Source: Multifurca ochricompacta (Eukaryota > Basidiomycota > Agaricomycetes > Russulales > Russulaceae). From it: 64,000 nucleotides of DNA. Below are positions 55,970 through 64,000 of this stretch, in pieces. A program made the translations under genes and the position numbers. Every line of letters begins with the position of its first letter. Within the stretch, counting starts at the first letter, position 1. The notes beneath the pieces were generated by a model, which saw only the letters and a program-made list of their open reading frames with translations, searched no databases and was not told the origin of the DNA. Where the stretch lies: NCBI GenBank assembly GCA_022496185.1, contig WTXG01000143.1:1-64000 (forward strand). Direction: 5' to 3'.

Positions 55970-56243
55970 GATACTGCAACGTACGACTTTTTCTCCTCCT
56001 TTACTCTTACTAGCCTCAAACCTTAGCAGCACCCTTAACATAATAACGTCATCCTCTTCCACTCCTATTTAAGTTACCATACGCTCAAGCTATATTCCTT
56101 AGTCTTGAGCTTTTGTGATCTACGTAGCTCTGTGACCCGGAATATCACCCTCTCTCCTCTTTACTTGAGCTGCGCGCTGAGTAACTGCCTTGCCTCCCAA
56201 ACTATTGGACTTTGGACCAGCGAACTGAGCTTCGAACGTAACA
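55970..56243 (+). repeat. gypsy-1 3' LTR, second part (274 bp)
   Basis: Continues the LTR from GATACTGCAACG to CGAACGTAACA and is followed by target duplication GTATC at 56244-56248. Confidence 0.93.
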
Positions 56244-57104
56244 GTATCACTCATACGTGAGCAAAAGACAACGACATCTATAAGCACGCAGGGGGGTGAA
56301 TACAATGTGAGCCCCGGAAAGAGTACTCCGAGTCGCGTGCGCTGCCCTCCCTCCCCCCCGCGTTCTGCGTTCTCCCGGACTTGTCAGCTCTTTTTTTAAC
56401 CTCGTTGCGTGGTAGGGGAACCGCTCAGTGGACTGTATTTATGTTTGGGAGATGCAGAGATCGTTGGCAGATTAGTTTATTTCACAAATATACATGCATG
56501 GCGTAGTACAGGTAAGACTACCACAACAAGATTTTTGAAGCGTGACCTCGTCTGGAACGCTTTAATGGTAATTCTACAACTGGCCAGATAAAACGTTATA
56601 CATGGCTCAAAGAAAGCTAACAACAAGCATAAGACCCTCTGTGATATTTTTAGTATTTGTCGAACCAAGCTCCTCTTGATCGTCCGGCATGAAGCCAAGA
56701 GTGCAACAGGCCCCTTTCCCTGTACAGGCATCTCCATACCTATAGCACACCCGTACACATTGGCATGTGAGACTGTCTCAGTCGGTTGTACTTCTCTGCC
56801 AACGGAACAAGTGCGTCACTCATGTTCAGGTTAGACCATTCTGACTTGTAGTCCTACGGCCGTTCTGCACGTTTACAAGACACGCCACTGGGTTCCTAGG
56901 GGAAACGAGTTCCATTCAACCTGAACAGTAAATCGGAACACCTTTTCACGAGGGTGAACAAATGAAATAAAAAAGATCCAACTTCCTCGGTGGATGGGAA
57001 AACGCGCATGCAAATTTTTTAAGTCGTGGAAAGCGGGCTCTGACTTTCGAGGGAAGAATTAGATTGTGGTATCTGGAAATAGGGCGACGCGAGAGGTACC
57101 CGTG
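56244..57104. other. Intergenic; right flank of the nest
   Basis: Begins with the GTATC duplication. No gene or transposon end recognised up to the USB1-like gene. Confidence 0.4.
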
Positions 57105-58211
57105 CTATCCCGGCAGTCGCCAAAAAAATACCTCCTTCCCAATTCTAATACGTACCTCTCCTACGCCAAATATTCCAGGTTCCCCCCTTTAATTGTAGAC
57201 CTAATTCGGAATTCAACGTTGGTATGACGGTGGTGCCCGGGAGATGGGGTATCGTGGGGAAAGATTTTGGGTTCTTCTCGCTTTCAGGGTCGCACAAGAC
57301 CGAATCGGCGGAAAGAGGTGACAAAAGTCGGAAGTCCGAGATGGGTGGGGGGATCAAGGAGAACCCAAGAAAAAGAGGCGTGAAAACGTGGTCGATCATA
57401 ATATTCTTTCTGACGGAAAGACTACAAGGTGATTGTTAAAGCCTCTGAAAGTGAACGCAACTAGATCGCGACAAGGGCTGCTGGAACCAATATCGTTAAA
57501 AAAAAAACAACGTTGAGAATACCTCTTGATGACCTGCGCCAACCTCCATGCAAAGAAAAGTTCGGGTGCGCTCATCATTCGTGAGGTTCAAAAATGCAGC
57601 AAACGATGCTGCGAATCTTGGGGCGAAAAAAAAAAGTAAATCAGCTCACCTTGCGCAGGAATCTCTAGAGGCGAAAAGAAAAGAAGGGGGGATATGGACC
57701 GATGATAGTGTGGAGAAAGTGAAAGTATAGAGAAACTCACGGAGCGTGAGCCTTGGCAGAGTCCCCCGCACAGCACGTTTCATCTCCTCCCTCTGATGAC
57801 CACACAAGAAAAAAGGTCGTGTCAGCGACACATGCAACTCGCGCACGCCAGCTACAGAGCCCGAGTCTGGATCCAGACCACCAAGACCGCGCGTGCTTGG
57901 CACCTGTTCCCTCACAATGCCCATAGCGCGCTCAACGACACTTCTCAGCGCGCTCCGAAGCACGAGTGGAACGTACACGTATGTTGCCCATTGACTATCT
58001 ACGTGCGGGGTCGCGCGCGTACGGCCTTGATATTTTGATGGATCATCGATGGGGACCGCGGGTGCGAGGTGCGCAGGAAGTGTTGGTGGCTTGCGCTTCT
58101 TGACAGGTGGGTGTGATGGCTGTTTTTTCCACCTTGGTGTTCTCGTCTTCGTTCTCGGAAGGGGAAGAATTTGCGTAGGACACGAGTGCAGCGGAATGGG
58201 TTCACTTCATC
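57105..58211 (-). CDS. USB1: USB1-like U6 snRNA 3' phosphodiesterase, with apparent lesions
   Basis: USB1/Mpn1 is a nuclear 2H phosphodiesterase that trims the oligo(U) tail of U6 snRNA. Both catalytic HxS motifs are visible: ELHVSLTRPF in the exon ending at 57741 and RFHASFSWVLL at about 57390. Between them lie a 15-nt exon (57664-57650) and the exon 57608-57523 with ASFAAFLNLTNDERTRTF and MEVGAGHQE. The C-terminus SFPTIPHLPG, PTLNSELGLQL, then VRIRIGKEVFFWRLPG ends at TAG 57105. Two problems stand out. The only plausible start (58211) is followed by TGA at codon 3, just before THSAALVSYANSS. A run of six G at about 57182-57187 puts the last block one base out of frame. Some required introns would be only 34-35 nt. 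It is a real homologue, but either a young pseudogene or affected by sequence errors. Confidence 0.75.
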
Positions 58212-58479
58212 CACTGACCGGACCCCGACACAACGGAAGAAAGGGAAAACACAATGGGAATATTCGGCCCCGGTAGTTGATTCGACGCCCGCCCTCCTCT
58301 TCTCTCAATTCACGAACTATTCATCGCTCATCACTTATAAGCGAGTCGTTGATAACAATGCTCGCCATTTTACAGCGCCTTGTTCTCATTCTTTCCATGG
58401 CGACAGCTACTTAACACGGACCCATCAAGCTGAGGGACGCCGTACTGCCGCATGCAACTCAAATGAAATATGTGCTCGG

Positions 58480-59343
58480 TCATTTTTGTTCGCCAGCTGA
58501 GATATTCTCAACACCTCCTTCATTCACAATAGGGTACAAAGCTGTTCCTTCTGGATACACATCTCGCATATCTCTGTGCCAGGGTACGGCGTCTATTAGA
58601 AGACAAGTGCGCCGCATTCCGTTACTGTTGGTCAAGCTTTGAAGGACGCTGGGAATAGAACTTCGAGAACTGTCCAGCGCTGTGACCTTCACGCTCCAAA
58701 TCATCAAGATCAAGCTGACTCGGAAAATTGGAAGAAAACAGTGGTGTCGCTTCCCCGTCCATACTCCATGGCCCGTTGCCCATGGAGTATCTACGTCCTG
58801 ATTGAGCTCGATCTCCTGCTCCTCGCAGTCTAGAGGATCTTCAAAAAGCGCATCTTCATCTTCATCTTCATTAGGGGGAGTGTCCATTAATTGTCCCTTC
58901 TCCACATCGTAGTCCCATACAGTCTCCCAAGATCCCCTTAGAAAAGATGGGTTTCGATGTGGCTCTGGAGCTTGCGTAGATGACTGTCTGCGCATTGAGG
59001 GAAGGATCCGGAACTTGGCCGGTATTCCTAAAGCTTGATCAGACGCCAGGCAAGAAACAATGTGCTGGGTGCTATTCTCACCGATACGCGTGACAGTTTG
59101 AGGGGGTCCGTGAATACCGAATTCTTCTTCCATCATTAAGATAGTTGTCGAACGACGACGAGCAGGCATGGCGTCGACTCTTTGTGGTATCTGGGTGGCC
59201 ATGGGAGAGAAGAACATTGAGATGGCGAATCCGGGTTCACGTCGATATGGAGTGAGGCCTTCTGCAATAAGTATATTTATATTTATGACTCGGACGGGCA
59301 GCTCCAAGAGCTCTGTTGCGGGGCGTTGACGAATGCAAGTCAT
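58480..59343 (-). CDS. Hypothetical protein, single open frame of 287 codons
   Basis: Not recognised. The frame is open from the Met at 59343 (MTCIRQRPATELLELPVRV) to 58480; a Met at about 59202 (MATQIPQRVDAMPARRR) could be the start instead. The middle is acidic (NEDEDEDALFEDPLDCEEQEIE, split here by description). No signal peptide is obvious; one weak hydrophobic stretch (FRVSLILMIW) occurs near residue 215. It lies head-to-tail with the USB1-like gene, 0.27 kb away. The unspliced length makes chance less likely but a partial gene or wrong exon borders are possible. Confidence 0.45.
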   Translation of the reverse strand: MTCIRQRPATELLELPVRVININILIAEGLTPYRREPGFAISMFFSPMATQIPQRVDAMPARRRSTTILMMEEEFGIHGPPQTVTRIGENSTQHIVSCLASDQALGIPAKFRILPSMRRQSSTQAPEPHRNPSFLRGSWETVWDYDVEKGQLMDTPPNEDEDEDALFEDPLDCEEQEIELNQDVDTPWATGHGVWTGKRHHCFLPIFRVSLILMIWSVKVTALDSSRSSIPSVLQSLTNSNGMRRTCLLIDAVPWHRDMRDVYPEGTALYPIVNEGGVENISAGEQK

Positions 59344-59699
59344 CGCTTGTTTACAAGTGTGCAACTGAATACAATACTCTTAATCGCTATGGTGACTTTG
59401 AACAAGGGCCGATATTCAAATCGCTAGGAACACCACGGTATTTCTCGATCTCGAAGAGGCGTCAACACGGGAATGAATAATAACCCATCTCTCGGACTTC
59501 GGCTACTGAACAGCGGAAGTATAACATGCTGCTGCCTCTCTTTGAGTGCCCCAAATGTGTTTCCGCACACCCGCTATAGGGAGCCAACCGAGGCCCTCCC
59601 CCTATCAACGCTCCCGGGTAATAAATTCACATTTACGTTCTCTACGTATCGTATCAACGTATTTGTCAACTAAAGTGATGACTAGCAGAAATAAGACTG

Positions 59700-60696
59700 C
59701 CCTGAAATGCACACTCGGGCAATCAATTATCGACAAGCCCCCTTACATAGGCGAGACATCTCAACTTTCGCCTTCCTGGTTCTCTCTCTTCTATAGAGTC
59801 ACAAAAGATGACAACACTACTACTACGTCAGAGGACAACTGCACATGAGGGTGGCGCTCTTCACCTCCGGCATCGTGGTGAAGCATGGACGTTCGACTCG
59901 TCGTTGGAGCTCTCGGGCTCACAAACCCTGTCCATCGGTTATGCCGCATTCTTCGGTGATACTGAATATGAGGTCACGCCAGTTATATCTGGTCACCGGG
60001 TAACGTTGACATAAAACCTCTATTTCGACGATTTCGGGACTGCGAAGGACCCGACCTCAGAAGGCAGCTCTTACCCACCACTTGCAGTGAATGACCGCAC
60101 GCTCCGGATGATTCTCCGAAGGTCTTCTAGAGAATCCGGAATTCCTGGCAGAAAGCGGAACGCTCGGATTCGGTTTGCGACACATTTATCCAGTCGAAGA
60201 TTTAAAGGATCTAAAATACATCTACGGCTTGTTGAAAGGAATCGACGCAACTGTATATCAGAGTTTGCGGGCCTTTGTATTTGAGCCTGTGTTGTGCCTG
60301 TTCTACGAGGTGGAGCGCGCCGATTCCGAAGCTGCGACCATTGACAAAGTGATCACATTACACGATGACGGTCAGGGCCCGGACCTCATTGAGCAACTCC
60401 TCAGCTGTGGTGGACTTGTCTTGTTACCCGAAGGCCACGAACCACGCAAAGTCAGGTAGGAGGGGATGAACCCGGCGGAGAAGGTGCATTGGGTTACGCC
60501 CCTGACGGAATTCAATCATCGGAAAAGTTTGTATGCAACGTGTGAGGACAAGCCATTTTCGAAGCATAACGACGGGGACTTGTGCCTTATCGCTAGAATC
60601 GGCAAGGCGGGCGAAAGGCTGGGTTATCCAACAGTTGCGCAGCTTCAGATAGAGCGACCGGGGAATCTGAGGAGATACTGGCCAAAGGACTATTAA
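59700..60696 (+). pseudogene. Decayed 2OG-Fe(II) oxygenase-like gene, copy A
   Basis: Paralogue of the minus-strand copy at 61.1-62.3 kb. An N-terminal trace (FSLFYRVTKDDN) joins abruptly to HEGGALHLRHRGEAWTF, so the middle with the first metal ligands is deleted. The block AAFFGDTEYEVTPVISGHRV has Tyr where the family iron-binding His (EHEV) is expected. A TAA stops the frame at 60012. Downstream pieces in other frames are still readable: LGFGLRHIYPVED, then LLKGIDATVYQ, then NPAEKVHWVTPLTEFN, then IGKAGERLGYPTVAQLQ to 60696. A further stop at about 60458 confirms loss of function. Confidence 0.8.
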
Positions 60697-61059
60697 AACT
60701 CCACCACGCATAAGGCATGAAGGAATAGCACAGGAGTTATTACAGAAGAATGTAGGGCTTGTTTATTGAAATTATTGATACACTTTCCCCTACATGTGGT
60801 ATACAAAGTGGATAGACAATTCCACGCTACACGCACAACACTTTCCCTCATTTTTGTCGCGCACCTTAGATTGGTCAGTTATAGCTTATTACCTATGCGC
60901 TAGTAGTTAAATCGGCTCGACTCATACGACCTTGATGAGTGACGTTGGTTTAATTAGTTATTGCCTTGGGTTGCTAGTACATGCTTTATCTTGCCAAAGT
61001 GAAAAAAGCCAACCAGCACTATTTTTCTGCTATCCTCGATACACAGGATAAGACCAAAC

Positions 61060-62330
61060 TTAACGTTTTTTCCAGAAATCCGACGTCTTCGGATCTCTCC
61101 ACCGCTCTTTCTCTAGCTGCGCAACTGTCGGATACGACAGCCTTTCGCCCGCCTTGCCGATTCGAATGACAAGACACATGTACCCGTACACATAGTCCAA
61201 CTCCGACCTATACCCATTCGACAATGGAAACGTACACTCTCGCTCGTTGAATCTCGTCACCGGGGAGACCCAGTGCACCTTCTCCGGATTCTTCCACTCG
61301 AGGTCGCTCGCGCCGTGTTCTTTATGCCACACGACTATTCCTCTCCTAGTACGGAGTATCTTTGTGATGTCCATTTTTTCATTGTACTCACCAGCGCAAT
61401 CGAACACCCAGTCAATGATCGAAGCTTCGGTGGAGCCGCTCTGCGGCGAGAACCATTCATAATACAGGTACAACTTCGGCTCGAACCCAAGCGATTTGAA
61501 GGTCTCGTAGATGACTGCATCGCTCCCCTTCAGTAGGTCATAGACGTAATCGATGAAACGGTCATCCAGAACCGGATAAATGTGTCGTAAACCGAATCCG
61601 AGTGTTCCGCCGTCTGCCAAGAATTCAGGATTCTCTAGAAGACCCTCAAGAGTCGCCCGGAACGCGCGCGAATTTGTTGCAAGTGGCCGGTAAGGGCCTT
61701 GCCAGGTCGAGTCCGTAGCCTCGTCGTCATCATCATCGAAATAGAGGTTGTACGTCAAAGTTACTCGATGTCCAGATATGACCGGCGCCACCTCGTGTTC
61801 AATATCGCTGAAGAATGCGATGTAACCAATAGTTGGAGTGCGCAAATCGGCGAGTTCCAAACCAGAGTTGAATGTCCATTCTTGACCATCATCTCGGAGG
61901 TGAAGAGTACCACCTTCATGTGGGGTTGGGAAGAAGATGACGAGTGATCCAAACATATCTTCACTCCGATAATGAGGTTTGAAGAACGATCCCTTTCTGG
62001 ATTAGTGGCTTGGCTCAGTGGTTTGCCACCCCGAATGAAGATCAGATAAAGTACCATAAACATCGAGCTTGAATAGCCCGACTTTGATATCAAGCTTTGA
62101 GTCTTCACCTTCGAGAAGGTAGTCGCGCACGATCTTGACTAGTTCAGTGCGTTCAGGCACTAGCGGAGTGGAGAAATATTTTGGGTCCATGGTGCGAGCC
62201 TTTCGGTAATTCTCATCCATGACCTCTTCCTTCTTCTTACGAAAAGTAGCTGGTTGCAAGCTTGTGAGAGTTGCTCTAACTCATCGAAAGTAGCATTTGC
62301 GAGATCAATATGACTAGGACAATTATGTTA
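61060..62330 (-). pseudogene. 2OG-Fe(II) oxygenase-like gene, copy B, probably disabled
   Basis: Prolyl-4-hydroxylase-like dioxygenase family, fungal type. On the minus strand the N-terminal block IDLANATFDELEQLSQAC (about 62310) continues one base out of frame into QPATFRKKKEEVMDENYRK. An intron at about 62050-61990 leads to SFFKPHYRSEDMFGSLVIF, then HEGGTLHLRDDGQEWTF, AFFSDIEHEVAPVISGHRV and TLTYNLYFDD. The distal His (EHEV) and the 2OG-binding Arg (GHR) are present. The HxD metal motif, usually H-x-D-T-P-R in this family as I recall it, reads H-Y-R-S here, so the Asp is missing. The C-terminal 298 codons are fully open to 61060. It lies tail to tail with copy A. Confidence 0.75.
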
Positions 62331-62810
62331 GCCGAACTGCGGTTGAAGTCCAAATTGGCTTCTGACTTGGTAGCGTTGTGTGAGCATCATCATTTTTGGA
62401 CTTGTAGAAGAGAGAGAACGAGGAAGGTGGAAGTTGAAATGTGCCGCTTATATATGGGGGCTTGTCGACGATTGATTTCCCGAGTGAGGCAAAGGGAGAG
62501 TTTGGAGAGTTTTCATCGCTTTAGTTGGTGTTGATACGCGCGGTAGTTGAATTTATAGCCCCAAGGGGAGGGAGGGCCTCGGTTCTCACTGGAGTCACTG
62601 GGGGAAACACAAATAAGGTAAAAATTCTAGACTCCCTTATGTGTCAAGGCCCACGGGACCGCATTAGAATTCACAATTATCGAGAACCTTTGTCTGTCTG
62701 TCATCTCCACTCTACCTCAATCGTGAAAGTGAAATCCCTGGTAGAGGTGGGGGGTGATGGTCTTAGACAGGGACCGCGGAGTGTCATGTCCTTCCTCTCC
62801 CCCACCGCTG

Positions 62811-63640
62811 ACATCCCTAAAGTGGGAATCTTATCACACGGCTGTAATTTGTAATAATATTTATTTTAAACGGAAGTGATCATTGAATATTTATTCTAAA
62901 AAAGAAAGTTATCAACAAAATATCATTATAAATCAGTTGGAATAAGACCAGATAAGGATTAGATAAGAACTTTGGTGTTCTCGCGCTCCACTCTATGTCT
63001 AGTTATTAACTTTCCTTATCATGTGTTCTCATCAGAATGTGTGGGTCTGGAATGTTATTGTCCATTGCATGGACAGAAGGAGGGAAAATGTTAAGCATTT
63101 CCACTATTAAGTTTTTTTATTTTTGAAATCAATTTTATTTACACTTCAGGACCTTGCCCAAATCACACAGCTACTACCAGTACATAGTAACTACCATTGT
63201 GAACATGAGAGAAGGGTGGAAACCACCATGTGCAAAACCTCTTGGTAGATGGAAACAAGAGAGATGGTGTGTAATAGAGGAGTGGAGAGGGGAAGAGAGC
63301 CTGTGTGTTGGAGAAGAAAGATGAACTTACCCATACTACCCAATGTCACCAACTCAAACTTAATCCAGATCGCAAGGTCATCTCACCAAAGGAGGCCTTG
63401 TGAAAGCCCGCGTGTCCTGGATGAAGGTGAGGGGGGTGAGGTCGTCGCATGAGCAGAGCCGGTCTCTCACTATTAGGTTGAAAACGTTGCCTACATGTCA
63501 CATGACTTTGATTTGTAATGATGTTTTGTTGATCAACAATAACTTTCCTTTTTAAATAAATATTTAACGATAACTTCCTTTTTAAAATAAATATTATTAC
63601 AAATTACAATCCTGTGGCAGGATTACCACTTTAGAGGTGG
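62811..63640. mobile_element. Foldback MITE, about 830 bp, with long inverted repeats
   Basis: The left 110-130 bp and the complement of the right end match closely: CTAAAGTGG, then TGTAATTTGTAATAATATTT and ATTTTAAA, AAGAAAGTTAT-type blocks and ATCATTA. Ends are near CATCCCTAAAGTGG (62811) and CCACTTTAGAGGTGG (63640). The A/T-rich arms contrast with the flanks. No target duplication is certain, so the superfamily is open. ORFs inside (for example 63249-63452) show no motif. Confidence 0.7.
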
Positions 63641-64000
63641 GTGCGCTGGGACCGCGAGTCCGACGATGTGATACCGGAGGCAGCGGCCCGGATCGACTAT
63701 CATAAGTGCATCGATGCATAGGAGACTGATAGTGCTAGTGTCATGCCCCTTGGAATATCTGGCCTGCTTTCTTTTCGGGTGTTAGATTCATCTTCACTCC
63801 CGGTAATAGATATACCGTCCCCCGTTTCCTACAGGTGTCCATCACTATCACTAGTGAAATCGGGACTTAAGCAAATGCTGAACATTGGGTGATGATCGGA
63901 TCCGATCTCCACTATTTCTTGGCTGCGCTGCTGCACTTCCAATTCCAACAGTTATGCACACCATCGTTCCTCTTCATTGAGGGTTCATTGGTAAAAAAAT
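63641..64000. other. No gene recognised at the window end
   Basis: Right flank of the foldback MITE; no ORF with recognisable motifs. Confidence 0.4.

Larger units (their letters stand above)
33314..56243 (+). mobile_element. Ty3/gypsy LTR retrotransposon (gypsy-1), chromodomain type, with five nested insertions
   Basis: Bounded by 328-bp LTRs that begin TGTTAC and end GTAACA, with 5-bp target duplications GTATC at 33309-33313 and 56244-56248. Gene order is gag (zinc knuckle), protease, reverse transcriptase, RNase H, integrase and chromodomain, the Ty3/gypsy order. Five insertions interrupt it: solo LTR 34112-35020, solo LTR 36782-37267, copia-1 38075-43322, hAT-like MITE 45005-51621 (itself holding copia-2) and gypsy-2 52072-55964. 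In each case the flanking target duplication and the continuing protein frame or LTR show the break exactly. With all inserts removed, the coding region has two in-frame TGA codons (35346 and 43471) and one 1-nt frameshift near 43585-43595. Confidence 0.95.

Noticed and set aside
63249..63452. ORF inside the foldback MITE as a transposase
   Set aside because: Only 67 codons, no DDE or other transposase motif.

Overview
The window reads as nuclear DNA of a mushroom-forming basidiomycete (Agaricomycetes). The evidence is genes split by many 45-75 nt introns, a basidiomycete-type sesquiterpene synthase, a Goodbye-NACHT STAND receptor, a secreted tyrosinase and a large LTR-retrotransposon nest. 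All gene models below were joined by hand from conserved protein motifs, splice signals and phase arithmetic. No search was run, so family names rest on recognised motifs.

Layout. 1-4.6 kb: transposon debris, comprising a complete hAT-like element (TIRs and 8-bp target duplication) that carries relics of two copia LTR types and a tRNA-like sequence, followed by a small Tc1/mariner-like MITE. 4.6-6.6 kb (-): amidase-signature hydrolase. 8.3-9.6 kb (+): sesquiterpene synthase. 10.4-12.1 kb (+): membrane-anchored alpha/beta hydrolase of ABHD12 type. 12.4-18.5 kb: a Goodbye-NACHT receptor (-) flanked by two diverged copies of one segment. 20.8-22.1 kb (-): Iwr1, the RNA polymerase II nuclear import factor. 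22.8-24.5 kb (+): secreted tyrosinase. 28.6-30.0 kb (+): a Ser/Pro-rich protein with a basic HLH-like tail. 30.3-30.9 kb (-): small unknown protein. 31.9-32.6 kb (+): DUF202 membrane protein.

33.3-56.2 kb is one Ty3/gypsy element (5-bp target duplication GTATC) broken by five direct insertions, each with its own target duplication: a 909-bp solo LTR in gag, a solo LTR in reverse transcriptase, an apparently intact Ty1/copia element in the RNase H region, an hAT-like MITE in the chromodomain region that itself received a second, frame-broken Ty1/copia element, and a non-autonomous gypsy element inside the 3' LTR. 57.1-58.2 kb (-): a USB1-like U6 snRNA phosphodiesterase with apparent lesions. 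58.5-59.3 kb (-): an unknown ORF. 59.7-62.3 kb: two convergent decayed copies of a 2OG-Fe(II) oxygenase. 62.8-63.6 kb: a foldback MITE.

The host genes do not form an obvious pathway. The sesquiterpene synthase has no cytochrome P450 beside it here. The most unusual signals are: two probable GC-AG introns; a 25-nt microexon that encodes the Walker A core; seven conserved stem-loops in a retrotransposon leader; a good -1 frameshift heptamer in gypsy; and LTR ages that contradict the nesting order.
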